A DNA stretch of 64,000 nucleotides from Runella sp. CRIBMP (lineage in GTDB: Bacteria > Bacteroidota > Bacteroidia > Cytophagales > Spirosomataceae), in assembly GCF_009905605.1 (NCBI RefSeq), contig NZ_JAAAKZ010000017.1:39172-103171 (forward strand). Reading direction: 5' to 3'. The notes under the pieces were generated by a model. The model worked only from the letters and a program-made list of their open reading frames with translations, ran no database searches and was not told the origin of the DNA. Position numbers and translations under genes: made by a program. Shown in pieces: positions 1 to 7,991 of the stretch. Every line of letters starts with the position of its first letter. Positions within the stretch are counted from its first letter, which is position 1.

Positions 1-1
1 A

Positions 2-43
2 CGGGTTCAGCAGGTAAATGCGCAGATTTCGGAAGAAAATTGA
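2..43 (+). CDS. possible C-terminal tail of a truncated upstream gene
   Basis: Frame 2 is open from the window edge and reads RVQQVNAQISEEN before a TGA at 41-43. The composition looks like an ordinary soluble C-terminus. Frame 1 is also open, to a TAG at 127-129, but its translation is less protein-like. Too little is visible to name the gene. Confidence 0.25.
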   Translation, partial: RVQQVNAQISEEN

Positions 44-147
44 TTTTGAAGGGGTTAGATAAAATGGTTTTTTTGGGGTTAATTGTAATGATGAAGTTTT
101 TAAATGTACTTTTAGAAGAATATTGGTAGGTAACTAATTGGTATTCA

Positions 148-179
148 TTGACTTTAATTGTATTTATTTTATACCTTTG
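148..179 (+). promoter_or_regulatory. Bacteroidota promoter of the glycogen-binding-like gene
   Basis: TTG at 148-150, a 21-base spacer and TACCTTTG at 172-179 match the Bacteroidota TTG/TAnnTTTG consensus. Transcription would begin near 186. That excludes the in-frame ATG at 158 and supports the ATG at 209. Confidence 0.6.
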
Positions 180-208
180 TGCTGCAAACCAAAACCAACA
201 AAAACACT

Positions 209-520
209 ATGGCTATTGCAAAGCAATTTTTGAAAAGCAAACCTGTCTGCAAAGTAACGTTCTCTCTGTCTGCTGATGTAGTGGCAGATGCTAAAGATGT
301 AGCAGTAGTAGGCGAGTTTAATGACTGGGCTGCCGAAGCCGCTACTAAATTGAAGAAACAGAAAGATGGTTCATATAAAGCAACGCTCGAATTGGAAGCC
401 GGAAAAGAATATGCTTTCCGTTATTTAATCGACGGCGCTACCTGGACCAACGACGAAGCCGCTGATAAATATATCCCAAGCGGAGTATCTTACGAAGAGA
501 ACTCAGTAATCGTTCTGTAA
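209..520 (+). CDS. small early-set (AMPK/isoamylase-N type) glycogen-binding-like protein
   Basis: A 103-residue protein that is essentially one immunoglobulin-like early-set domain. VVGEFNDW (about residues 33-40) and a later YAFRYLIDG match the core strands of the isoamylase N-terminal / AMPK glycogen-binding fold (CBM48 relatives). That fold binds alpha-glucans in branching enzymes and AMPK beta. No catalytic domain follows, so this is a stand-alone domain. The start at 209 is chosen because a promoter -7 element at 172-179 lies after the upstream ATG at 158. Carbohydrate binding is inferred from the fold; a regulatory or storage role is unknown. Confidence 0.75.
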   Translation: MAIAKQFLKSKPVCKVTFSLSADVVADAKDVAVVGEFNDWAAEAATKLKKQKDGSYKATLELEAGKEYAFRYLIDGATWTNDEAADKYIPSGVSYEENSVIVL

Positions 521-534
521 GAAAAAACACAGCC

Positions 535-570
535 AAAACGCCTCTTTCTACCTTTAGAGAGAGGCGTTTT
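535..570. terminator. bidirectional rho-independent terminator
   Basis: A perfect 11-bp stem (AAAACGCCTCT at 535-545 with AGAGGCGTTTT at 560-570) lies between the convergent glycogen-binding-like and thioesterase genes. It has A-tracts and T-tracts on both sides, so it can serve either strand. Confidence 0.8.
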
Positions 571-575
571 TTGTT

Positions 576-995
576 TCATAGGTTGATAATGGCCATTGTT
601 AAACGGCTGATACAAACCAGTTTGTTTTCTTCGTTCGTAATTCGGATTTCCCAGACGTGCGTCGTTCGACCGATGTGAAGAGGGGTAGATTTTCCGTATA
701 CCCACCCACTTTTTACCGCTCTAATATGATTGGCATTAATGTCAAGCCCTACGGCTTGCTGCTTGGTGGTGTCGGGCAAGAGCAGGAATGACGAGAGGCT
801 ACCGAGGGTTTCGGCCAACACAACAGATGCCCCCCCGTGCAATATACCAAACGGTTGATGCGTACGGTGGTCAACGGGCATTCGCGCCACGAGATAATCC
901 TCGCCGATTTCAAGGTATTCGATGCCTAAATGGTCGCCAATGGTGTTTTTGTTCCATTGCTGAAGTTGTACGAGCGCAATATTTTTGTTGAACAT
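576..995 (-). CDS. PaaI-type hotdog-fold thioesterase
   Basis: A 139-residue single-domain hotdog protein. The segment PFGILHGGASVVLAETLGS (about residues 48-66) is the PaaI/MenI-type signature, with the HGG turn followed by the catalytic acidic residue in the long helix. Family members hydrolyse acyl-CoA thioesters, including aryl-CoA and 1,4-dihydroxy-2-naphthoyl-CoA. No menaquinone or phenylacetate genes are adjacent, so the substrate cannot be assigned. The gene faces away from the phosphatase gene at 1060. Confidence 0.85.
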   Translation of the reverse strand: MFNKNIALVQLQQWNKNTIGDHLGIEYLEIGEDYLVARMPVDHRTHQPFGILHGGASVVLAETLGSLSSFLLLPDTTKQQAVGLDINANHIRAVKSGWVYGKSTPLHIGRTTHVWEIRITNEENKLVCISRLTMAIINL

Positions 996-1015
996 CAGGA
1001 AAAGGGGTATTTTTG
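988..1015 (+). promoter_or_regulatory. promoter of the histidine phosphatase / pyrF unit
   Basis: TTG at 988-990, a 17-base spacer and TATTTTTG at 1008-1015. The predicted start of transcription is near 1022. The element overlaps the start codon of the divergent thioesterase gene. Confidence 0.5.
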
Positions 1016-1059
1016 TAAACAGAATTTAAGTCGGGGGCGGGTCGTTTGATTTTAGAAAG

Positions 1060-1770
1060 TTGACTAACATTTTCTTTCTTCACAAAACTACAAAGAACCG
1101 TCAAACATACATTAAACTTAAAATTACCCACAAATTGTCTTCAAAAACTATTTATTTGATTCGCCACGGCGAAACAGATTATAATCGTCGCGGCGTAGTA
1201 CAAGGAAGCGGCATTGATGCCCATCTTAACGAACTTGGTGAAGCACAAGCAAAAGCGTTTTTTGAGGTATATCATGACATCAAATTTGATAAAGTATACA
1301 CGTCAAAGTTGATCAGGACGGTACAAAGTGTACGCGGTTTTTTGGATAAGGGGCTGCCGCATGAGGCGTATGAGGGACTGAATGAGATTAGTTGGGGAAT
1401 TAGAGAGGGGCGTACGCCCAACAGCATGGACAATGACTATTATCGTTGGCTGGTGACTAGTTGGCAGCAAGGAAAAACCGATTTGCAGGCCGAAGGAGGA
1501 GAAAGCCCCGAAGATGTTCAAAAAAGGCAGTTGCCAGTCATTGACTTGATTCTAGCCCGCCCCGAAGAGAAAACGGTGCTGGTGGCCATGCACGGCCGGG
1601 CAATGAGGGTACTTTTAGCCACTATTTTTAATCGACCTTTGCACTTAATGGATGAGTTTCTGCACACTAATTTGGGCTTATATCTGTTGCATTACGATTA
1701 CAATTCAAAAAGTTTTTCCCTCCAAAAAGAAAACGATATTGCTCATTTACAATCTCTCGAAACCCTCTAA
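1060..1770 (+). CDS. histidine phosphatase (phosphoglycerate-mutase-like) family protein
   Basis: The signature [12 protein letters not shown] contains the RHG phosphohistidine motif. The second histidine lies in VAMHGRAMR and a conserved Glu precedes it in NEISWG, the layout of the histidine phosphatase superfamily. Such proteins dephosphorylate sugar phosphates, nucleotides or related metabolites; the substrate here is unknown. pyrF follows after 2 bases, so the two are co-transcribed. The start is uncertain: the ATG at 1060 adds about 25 residues with no family counterpart, while the TTG at 1135 would begin five residues before the first core strand (211 residues). Confidence 0.82.
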   Translation: MTNIFFLHKTTKNRQTYIKLKITHKLSSKTIYLIRHGETDYNRRGVVQGSGIDAHLNELGEAQAKAFFEVYHDIKFDKVYTSKLIRTVQSVRGFLDKGLPHEAYEGLNEISWGIREGRTPNSMDNDYYRWLVTSWQQGKTDLQAEGGESPEDVQKRQLPVIDLILARPEEKTVLVAMHGRAMRVLLATIFNRPLHLMDEFLHTNLGLYLLHYDYNSKSFSLQKENDIAHLQSLETL

Positions 1771-1772
1771 TC

Positions 1773-2672
1773 ATGAATCGTACCCAACTGATTGAACAGA
1801 TAAAACGAAAAAAATCATTCCTCTGTGTTGGCCTTGACCCTGATTTAAAAAAACTCCCCAAGCATATTCTCCGTGAGCCAGATGCCATTTTTGAGTTTAA
1901 CAAACGACTCATTGACGCCACCGCCCCTTATGCCGTAGCTTATAAACCCAACATTGCTTTTTATGAAGCCCTCGGCCCACGCGGTTGGAATAGTTTGCAG
2001 CGGACTTTAGGGTACATACCCAAGGATTGTTTTACCATTGCTGATGCCAAGCGGGGTGACATTGGCAATACATCTTCTCTCTACGCTCAGGCTTTTTTTG
2101 ATAAAGGTTCTTCGGGAATGTCGTTTGACAGCATTACGGTAGCTCCTTACATGGGGCGCGATTCGGTCATTCCATTTTTAGAATTTAAAGATAAATGGGT
2201 GATTTTGTTGGCCTTAACTTCCAACGAAGGCAGCGCTGATTTTCAAACCATGATGATGAACCCCAAGCTCTCTCGCAATGATGACGATGATTTTGGGCTT
2301 TCCAACAGTCAGGTGGTGCTGGATAATGAAAACGAATATTTGTTTGAGCGGGTCGTTCGGGTATCTCAACAGTGGGGGGGCAATGACCGCCTTATGTATG
2401 TTGTGGGGGCCACGCAGGCACCCATGCTGCAGCAAATCCGTAAGCTCGCGCCCGAGCATTTTTTGCTTATTCCAGGCGTAGGTGCGCAAGGGGGCAGCTT
2501 AGAAGAAGTATGTAAATACGGCATGACCAAAGAATGTGGATTGTTGGTCAATGCTTCTCGGAGCATTATTTACGCGTCTTCAGGGATTGATTTTGCCCAA
2601 AAGGCGGGCGAGGAGGCAAAACGAATGCAGCAGGAAATGGAGCAGCAATTACAAGCGTTTAAGATAATATAA
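1773..2672 (+). CDS. pyrF: orotidine 5'-phosphate decarboxylase
   Basis: Catalyses OMP to UMP, the last step of de novo pyrimidine synthesis, in the cytoplasm. The catalytic D-x-K-x-x-D cluster is visible in [12 protein letters not shown] (D91, K93, D96), preceded by FLCVGLDPD and YKPNIAFYE, typical of the longer type-2 family (about 270-300 residues; this one is 299). The C-terminal phosphate loop is present as [10 protein letters not shown]. The start is 2 bases after the upstream phosphatase stop, indicating an operon. Confidence 0.95.
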   Translation: MNRTQLIEQIKRKKSFLCVGLDPDLKKLPKHILREPDAIFEFNKRLIDATAPYAVAYKPNIAFYEALGPRGWNSLQRTLGYIPKDCFTIADAKRGDIGNTSSLYAQAFFDKGSSGMSFDSITVAPYMGRDSVIPFLEFKDKWVILLALTSNEGSADFQTMMMNPKLSRNDDDDFGLSNSQVVLDNENEYLFERVVRVSQQWGGNDRLMYVVGATQAPMLQQIRKLAPEHFLLIPGVGAQGGSLEEVCKYGMTKECGLLVNASRSIIYASSGIDFAQKAGEEAKRMQQEMEQQLQAFKII

Positions 2673-2688
2673 GATAAGAGAATGGTTG

Positions 2689-3285
2689 TTATCTGTTGAT
2701 TTTTAGTTTTTTAAATAGCCATTCCTTCTCTATTTCAACTACTTCGGCAGGTTGAATTGTGCCTAGTTTAATATTTTCAATGGCCCAACGGACCAAGCGG
2801 AGTGTGGGAAATCCCACGGCTGCGGTCATGCGCCTCACTTGGCGGTTTTTTCCTTCATGAAGGGTAAGTGCTATCCAACTTGTCGGAATATTTTGGCGGA
2901 CTCTAATCGGGGGAATGCGCTGTGGTAAAGGTGGTTCATTGACCAATAATTCTACCTTTGCGGGAAGCGTTTGGTGGGGCTTGCCATCTATCGAAATTTT
3001 TACCCCTTTTTGAAGTTCTTCAAGAGCGGTGTCTGTAATTTGTCCGTCTACCTGCACAAAGTAAGTCCGCTGATGTTTGAATTTTGGATTTAGCAGACGA
3101 TTGTTGAGAAAAGTGTCGTTGGTTAACAAAAGCAGTCCTTCACTATCGGCATCTAACCGGCCGACGGGGTATACATCTTTGGAAAAATCAAAAGATAAAT
3201 CTGCCAAAGTAGCCTTGTCGCCTTCTCGCGAAAACTGCGACATCATGCCAAAAGGCTTGTAAATGAGAAAATAACGGTATTTCAT
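2689..3285 (-). CDS. rluE: RsuA/RluE-type rRNA pseudouridine synthase
   Basis: A 198-residue RsuA/RluB/E/F family enzyme without an S4 domain. The catalytic loop GRLDADSEGLLLLTND carries the nucleophilic Asp (D45). The N-terminal YFLIYKPFGMMSQFS and C-terminal EGKNRQVRRM are the other family motifs. Lack of S4 and the small size resemble E. coli RluE, which modifies U2457 of 23S rRNA. The site specificity is inferred, so the symbol is tentative. Its start overlaps the upstream toxin stop by 4 bases, so it is probably translated from the toxin-antitoxin transcript as well. Confidence 0.85.
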   Translation of the reverse strand: MKYRYFLIYKPFGMMSQFSREGDKATLADLSFDFSKDVYPVGRLDADSEGLLLLTNDTFLNNRLLNPKFKHQRTYFVQVDGQITDTALEELQKGVKISIDGKPHQTLPAKVELLVNEPPLPQRIPPIRVRQNIPTSWIALTLHEGKNRQVRRMTAAVGFPTLRLVRWAIENIKLGTIQPAEVVEIEKEWLFKKLKINR

Positions 3286-3755
3286 TTAAAAAGACGGCTA
3301 TCGAAGGAGAATGGGACAATTTCTACAACTTTTGCTTCTTTCATGCGGGGATGATTTGGATTGATAAGGTAGTTGAAGGACATTGGTACAATAACAGAAG
3401 GTAATGCGATCGTTAAATGCGTTTGTTGGGCAAACCAATTCTCCGTAAATTGTTGAGTAGCGGCTGATATATGAACATCGGCCCAGTTTTCAGGTAATAG
3501 TTCAGTATTCACCTGAAAAATAGAGTCTGACGGGATTTCGATTGTTGCCAAAACGTGCTTAGGTAAGTCATCAAGGTAGATTTCTTCAATATGCACTAAC
3601 GTTTCTAAAAGAGCTAATTCTGGAGAAGCAGAAGTGTAAACAACGGCATTGCCAATGGTGTTCCAACGACCCCCAAACAGTTCTGCGCCATATCCCGATA
3701 AAATGTTTTCAATGGAAGAAAACCTCGCTTTCTGAAGACGAAATACATGAATCAT
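3282..3755 (-). CDS. RES-domain toxin (NAD+-degrading family)
   Basis: A 157-residue RES domain protein. The conserved GGRWNTIGNAVVYTSASPELALLE stretch (about residues 28-51) contains the Arg and Tyr of the family, with a later Ser/Asn-rich region around SFNYLINPNHP. Characterised RES toxins of RES-Xre modules (for example MbcT) deplete cellular NAD+. The gene follows the Xre-type antitoxin after 2 bases and overlaps rluE by 4, the standard antitoxin-first order. It appears intact. Confidence 0.85.
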   Translation of the reverse strand: MIHVFRLQKARFSSIENILSGYGAELFGGRWNTIGNAVVYTSASPELALLETLVHIEEIYLDDLPKHVLATIEIPSDSIFQVNTELLPENWADVHISAATQQFTENWFAQQTHLTIALPSVIVPMSFNYLINPNHPRMKEAKVVEIVPFSFDSRLFK

Positions 3756-3757
3756 TG

Positions 3758-4174
3758 TTAGATATACACGCTGTGTTCAATGCGTCCTAAGGCAGTTTCA
3801 ACGATTTTCATACCAGTTATTGTATTGAGTAGGGCAAGTGGGGCTTCACCATACATAGTGCGCAGGGGTCGTCGCATCCAACGCTTAAACTTTTCCCGTT
3901 CTTCAAACACTTCTTCTCCGTATTGAAGTAATTTCTTTAACTGCAAAAGTCGGTCAGAGGCACTTACATCAAGGCGTGCTTCCTCTTTATATCGGTGATA
4001 GGTACGTTCCGAAAGGTTAAGGATTCGGGCCATTTCACGGTCGGTCAGGCCATAAACTTCTGCCAACGCATCGGCGTCGTCTTTGGTGAGACCTTCGCGG
4101 GTTTTTTGGATGAGCAAAAAAGGATCATCGAAGGTCAGCAGCATGAAGGTTGATTTTCTTGATGGCGCTATCAT
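3758..4174 (-). CDS. Xre/MbcA/ParS-type antitoxin
   Basis: A 138-residue partner of the RES toxin. An N-terminal helix-turn-helix (YGLTDREMARILNLSERTYHR) is followed by the DUF2384-type toxin-binding domain (WMRRPLRTMYGEAPLALLNT, then GRIEHSVYI at the end). Antitoxins of this family neutralise RES toxins and repress their own operon. The start is either the ATG at 4174 or the internal ATG at 4144 (128 residues). The predicted promoter leaves only about 13 bases of leader for the first, so 4144 is a serious alternative. Confidence 0.85.
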   Translation of the reverse strand: MIAPSRKSTFMLLTFDDPFLLIQKTREGLTKDDADALAEVYGLTDREMARILNLSERTYHRYKEEARLDVSASDRLLQLKKLLQYGEEVFEEREKFKRWMRRPLRTMYGEAPLALLNTITGMKIVETALGRIEHSVYI

Positions 4175-4193
4175 GATAGTGTGCTATTTGACA

Positions 4194-4224
4194 CAAATAT
4201 AAGTGACATTTGGCGTATAGTCAA
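4194..4224 (-). promoter_or_regulatory. promoter of the RES/Xre operon
   Basis: On the minus strand, TTG (4222-4224), a 20-base spacer and TATATTTG (4194-4201) match the Bacteroidota consensus. A half-site of the putative operator, ATAAGTGAC at 4199-4207, overlaps the -7 element, as expected for autorepression. Confidence 0.6.
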
Positions 4225-4268
4225 ATTTGCTACCAAAAAGTCACCTATGAATTCTCTCATAAGTGACT
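4199..4268. promoter_or_regulatory. candidate toxin-antitoxin operator with three half-sites
   Basis: ATAAGTGAC occurs at 4199-4207 and 4259-4267, and its near-inverse GTCACCTAT at 4240-4248. The last two form an inverted repeat with 12-bp arms (4239-4250 and 4257-4268, one mismatch) around a 6-base centre. The location directly upstream of a DNA-binding antitoxin suggests its binding site. The right-hand hairpin could alternatively end thiolase transcription. Confidence 0.55.
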
Positions 4269-4290
4269 CATTAGCTAGGTAGAACGCTGG

Positions 4291-5472
4291 TTAAACCTTT
4301 TCAATGACGATCGCCGATGCCCCACCACCGCCGTTACAAATAGCGGCAAGGCCGTATTTGCCGCCTTTTTGGTTCAATACATTTTGGAGGGTGACTACAA
4401 TACGCGCCCCCGAGCACCCTAATGGATGGCCTAGCGATACGGCGCCACCAAACACGTTGATTTTTTCATGTGCGATGCCCATTTCTTTCATAAATGCCAT
4501 CGTCACTACGGCAAACGCCTCATTTACTTCAAAATAATCAATTTGATCGGTAGTGAGGCCCGCTCTTTTGAGGGCTTTGGGAGCCGCTACCGTGGGAGCG
4601 GTTGTAAACCATTCTGGCTCATGCTCGGCATCGGCAAAGGAAACAATGCGGGCCAAAGGGGTAATGCCCAATTCGTTTACTTTTCGTTCGCTCATTAAGA
4701 CCAGTGCTGCGGCACCGTCGTTGATGGTGGAGGAATTCGCCGCCGTTACGGTGCCGTCTTTGTTGAAGGCAGGTCGTAGTGTAGGAATTTTATCGAATTT
4801 AACGTTTTTGTACTCTTCGTCCTGTGCCACAACGATGGCATCGCCTTTGCGCTGAGGTACTTCAACCGAAATCACTTCTTTATCAAAGTAGCCTGCCTGC
4901 CATGTTTCGGCGCTGCGTTGATAGGACGCGATGGTAAAGGCATCCTGCTCTTCGCGCGTGAAACCGTATTTGACGGCAGTAGCATCGGCGCATACGCCCA
5001 TGGCCATCCCGCCGTAAGCATCGACCAAACCATCCTTGGCGAGACCGTCGATAAAGGTGCCGTTGCCGTAGCCATAGCCGCCAAAACGGGCCTTGTCGAG
5101 ATAAAAAGGAGCATTTGACATGCTTTCCATACCACCAGCTACCACCACATCAGCTTGACCCAGTAAAATATCCTGTGCGCCCATCATCACAGATTTCATA
5201 CCAGATGCGCATACTTTGTTGACGGTTGTGCAGGTAGCGTATTTGCTGAGGCCTCCCAAAATGGCCGCCTGACGCGCGGGAGCCTGCCCAAGGTTGGCGG
5301 ATACCACGTTGCCCATGTACACGGCCTCTATCAGTTGTGGGTCGAGGGGCAGAGATGATAGCGCGCCACGAATGGCTGCCGCGCCTAAATTCGTAGCTGA
5401 GAGACTAGATAATGTGCCACCGAAGCTACCAATGGGTGTTCTTACGGCCGAAACAATGTAGACGGATTGCAT
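4291..5472 (-). CDS. acetyl-CoA acetyltransferase (thiolase)
   Basis: A 393-residue thiolase of normal length. The nucleophilic Cys is C88 in NKVCASGMKS. The C-terminal GHPLGCSGAR (His) and AICNGGGGAS (second Cys) complete the active site. The family condenses two acetyl-CoA to acetoacetyl-CoA or cleaves 3-ketoacyl-CoA. No beta-oxidation or polyhydroxybutyrate genes lie nearby, so the direction cannot be told. It is a single-gene unit with its own promoter and a leader of about 60 bases. Confidence 0.92.
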   Translation of the reverse strand: MQSVYIVSAVRTPIGSFGGTLSSLSATNLGAAAIRGALSSLPLDPQLIEAVYMGNVVSANLGQAPARQAAILGGLSKYATCTTVNKVCASGMKSVMMGAQDILLGQADVVVAGGMESMSNAPFYLDKARFGGYGYGNGTFIDGLAKDGLVDAYGGMAMGVCADATAVKYGFTREEQDAFTIASYQRSAETWQAGYFDKEVISVEVPQRKGDAIVVAQDEEYKNVKFDKIPTLRPAFNKDGTVTAANSSTINDGAAALVLMSERKVNELGITPLARIVSFADAEHEPEWFTTAPTVAAPKALKRAGLTTDQIDYFEVNEAFAVVTMAFMKEMGIAHEKINVFGGAVSLGHPLGCSGARIVVTLQNVLNQKGGKYGLAAICNGGGGASAIVIEKV

Positions 5473-5539
5473 TAGAGTTGATGAGTTGAAGTGATTTTGG
5501 AATGAGTATTAATGCCTGATTTTTTTGATAAGCAAGAAC

Positions 5540-5568
5540 CAAAGGTAAAGGTTTTTCAGTTTAGTCAA
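5540..5568 (-). promoter_or_regulatory. thiolase promoter
   Basis: Read on the minus strand, TTG (5566-5568), an 18-base spacer and TACCTTTG (5540-5547) form a consensus Bacteroidota promoter. It gives a leader of about 60 bases before the thiolase ATG at 5472. Confidence 0.55.
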
Positions 5569-5569
5569 T

Positions 5570-6469
5570 ATGTCTAAAACATACTATTGGTTGGGGGCCG
5601 CAATGGTTTTTTTAGCGGCTTTTTGCTTTGCACTGAAAGGAATATTTATCAAATTGGCGTACCGTTATGAGATAGATACTATTTCACTTTTGACGCTTAG
5701 GATGGGGCTTTCGTTTCCTATTTATGCATTTTTTGCCTTTCGCCTTACTGCACAAGAAACCAATGTTCGGTTTACCATAAAAGATTGGTTGTGGGTAGCA
5801 GGTTTGGGAATTACGGGGTATTATTTTTCAAGTTATTTTAATTTTTTGGCGTTTAATTACATCAGTGCAGGACTAGAACGAATCCTCTTGTTTACGTATC
5901 CTACGTTTGTATTGGTTATTAACGCCTTTTTTAGAAGAAAACGTGTAACCAAACTGCAAATGGCGGCCTTGGGCTTAACCTACTTTGGGATTTTGGTGGC
6001 ATTTCTGCAAAACATTGAGCCGGGGCAGCAAAAAAACCTCATTTTAGGTGCTTTTTGGGTTACGTTGAGCGGGTTGGTGTATGCGTTTTATTTGGTAGGG
6101 GGTGATAAAATCATTCCCAAAGTAGGCTCACAAAAATTTACGAGCTACGCAATGATTGCAGCCACCATTCCAACCATTTTACATTGTTATGTCGTCAACG
6201 GTCTCGAAATTTGGCACTATCCGCCGCAGGTATATTGGATTGGAATCACGATGGCCATTGTGGTTACGGTACTGCCTACGTTTGCGTTGGCGGAGGGAAT
6301 CAAGCGGGTAGGAGCAGGAAATGCGTCTATTATTGCCAGTATCGGTCCCATTTTTACGATTTTTCTGGCTACCACTATTTTAGACGAACAAATTACCGCA
6401 CTTCAGATTTTCGGAACATTGCTGGTGCTTGTGGGTGTATTTCTGATAAGTTGGAAAGGTAAAAAGTGA
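5570..6469 (+). CDS. EamA-family (DMT) transporter
   Basis: A 299-residue inner-membrane protein with about ten hydrophobic segments arranged as two EamA repeats. The first runs about residues 8-140 and the second 155-293, each ending in a glycine-rich helix (FGILVAFLQ; GTLLVLVGVFLIS). The family exports metabolites or amino acids; the substrate is not predictable. It stands alone, divergent from the thiolase gene. Confidence 0.85.
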   Translation: MSKTYYWLGAAMVFLAAFCFALKGIFIKLAYRYEIDTISLLTLRMGLSFPIYAFFAFRLTAQETNVRFTIKDWLWVAGLGITGYYFSSYFNFLAFNYISAGLERILLFTYPTFVLVINAFFRRKRVTKLQMAALGLTYFGILVAFLQNIEPGQQKNLILGAFWVTLSGLVYAFYLVGGDKIIPKVGSQKFTSYAMIAATIPTILHCYVVNGLEIWHYPPQVYWIGITMAIVVTVLPTFALAEGIKRVGAGNASIIASIGPIFTIFLATTILDEQITALQIFGTLLVLVGVFLISWKGKK

Positions 6470-6498
6470 ATTAGGAAAATGCTGATAATCGCCTAATT
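6469..6498. terminator. weak hairpin after the EamA gene
   Basis: AATTAGG (6469-6475) pairs with CCTAATT (6492-6498) and is followed by TTT on the plus strand. The overlapping TAATTTTG at 6494-6501 could instead be the -7 element for the next gene, though no clear TTG precedes it. Confidence 0.3.
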
Positions 6499-6558
6499 TT
6501 GACCTGATTTCATTTTATCGTACACTTCAACATTGGAGTTGTTTTTTTTCTTAATCGT

Positions 6559-7941
6559 ATGTTTTTTCGCCGCATTTATCAATTTCATGAACGAATCAAG
6601 TCAAATTGGCTGTGGTTGGTTTTGACTTCTTATTTGATTACCGCTTTGTTGACGCTTGGCCTCCACGCTTGGCGACCAGGGGAGGCGGGAGTGCTTTTAG
6701 ATGGGTTTTTGACGGCTCTGGCCGGCATTTTAACCACGATTGTAGTGACTACTTTTTCGTTTGTATTTGTGGCACTGCAATTGGCTTCGGTTCAGTTTTC
6801 ACCGCGTATCATACGGTCTTTTTTTGAATATGATCAATTTAGCCGCTTTTTTCTGTGGTCATTTCTTGCGTGTGTAGCGTACTTGATGGGTTTACAATAT
6901 TTTGGGTGGTCAGATGCGGCCCTGATCTATCCCAAATTCGGGATTGTTGGTAGCTTTTACCTGATTATAATGGTGTTTCCGTTATTCATTCATCACATTA
7001 TTGGCAACATCAACGCGTCCAGTATTACACACAACATTGCCCTTCGAACCGTTCGAGAAATCGACGAATTGTACGAGGCACTACCGCCCCTGCCTGAAAC
7101 AGAAACGGTGATTCGGATTAGGTCACCCATCAGCGGGTACTTGGATTCTTTGCGGTATCAAAAGTTAGCCCAAATTTTTCCCGATGACCGTCATGTTAGA
7201 ATGGACGTGCGTCCGCACATTGGCAGTTTTGTTATTCAAGGGGGAATTTTAGCCGAAATAAAGTGCCCTTCTGAGAAAAAATCCCTTTTTAAGGCATTAG
7301 AAAAAGAAATGTCGGCTTGTTTTGTGGTGGATAAATTTCGCAGTTATAAACAGGATATTCCCTTCGGAATCAGGCAATTGGTCGATATAGCCATTAAAGC
7401 CATCTCGCCAGCCGTCAATGACCCAACTACTGCCCTAAACTGCCTTGATTATCTAGGAACAATCATCGAAAAAGCAGCGTTGAGTGAAACTGTCTCGAAA
7501 GAGGCAAAACTGTTGGCCGAGAAAAATATTTTTATTCGGGAATTTAGCTTCGAACAACTCGTGGATTTGGCCTTCGATCAAATTTATTTTTGGGGAAGAG
7601 AGGATTACATCGTTGTGAGGCACATTATCAAGACCATCACTAATTTGGTGCCCTTTATGCCTACCTCTGACAGACTTTTGGTAATAGCCCATCAAGTAGA
7701 TGATTTGGAATTGCAGTACCTCCATACCATAACTCCAGATTCGTCAACAAAATATGCGGGTTCTTTTGCTAGGTGCGAACACCGAAATAGTCTTCGGGAT
7801 CATTTGACGGAATTTTATGAGGCCGTCATTAAACGAATCGAGCAGCTGGATGCCAAAGAAGAAAGGATTCAAAAGAAAGTGGCGGTATATAAGCGTTATC
7901 TGAAAGACTTAGATTCGAGCTGGGAAGAAGCGCGGTTTTGA
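6559..7941 (+). CDS. DUF2254 family predicted membrane protein
   Basis: A 460-residue protein. Four hydrophobic segments occupy roughly residues 15-155, with the conserved FSFVFVALQLASVQFSPR between the second and third. A large soluble part follows, containing PFGIRQLVDIAIKAISPAVND (about 275-295), the hallmark of DUF2254. Biochemical function is unknown for the family; a channel or envelope role is only speculation. The gene stands alone between two terminator-like hairpins. Confidence 0.85.
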   Translation: MFFRRIYQFHERIKSNWLWLVLTSYLITALLTLGLHAWRPGEAGVLLDGFLTALAGILTTIVVTTFSFVFVALQLASVQFSPRIIRSFFEYDQFSRFFLWSFLACVAYLMGLQYFGWSDAALIYPKFGIVGSFYLIIMVFPLFIHHIIGNINASSITHNIALRTVREIDELYEALPPLPETETVIRIRSPISGYLDSLRYQKLAQIFPDDRHVRMDVRPHIGSFVIQGGILAEIKCPSEKKSLFKALEKEMSACFVVDKFRSYKQDIPFGIRQLVDIAIKAISPAVNDPTTALNCLDYLGTIIEKAALSETVSKEAKLLAEKNIFIREFSFEQLVDLAFDQIYFWGREDYIVVRHIIKTITNLVPFMPTSDRLLVIAHQVDDLELQYLHTITPDSSTKYAGSFARCEHRNSLRDHLTEFYEAVIKRIEQLDAKEERIQKKVAVYKRYLKDLDSSWEEARF

Positions 7942-7987
7942 AAATAAAATGCTGAAGGCAGAAACAATGCCTTCAGCATTTTATTTT
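7941..7987. terminator. bidirectional terminator with a perfect 20-bp stem
   Basis: Arms at 7941-7960 and 7968-7987 are perfect reverse complements around the loop GAAACAA, with A-rich and T-rich ends. It separates the convergent DUF2254 and aldo/keto reductase genes. Confidence 0.85.
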
Positions 7988-7991
7988 GCTC

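Noticed and set aside
1..129. Frame-1 open stretch at the left edge as a gene end
   Set aside because: Its translation is dominated by AT-rich codons (Lys, Leu, Met, Phe) and covers a region that looks intergenic. The shorter frame-2 tail is more protein-like, and even that is uncertain.
4304..4855. Plus-strand open frames across the thiolase gene
   Set aside because: They are shadows of a strongly supported minus-strand thiolase with all catalytic motifs.
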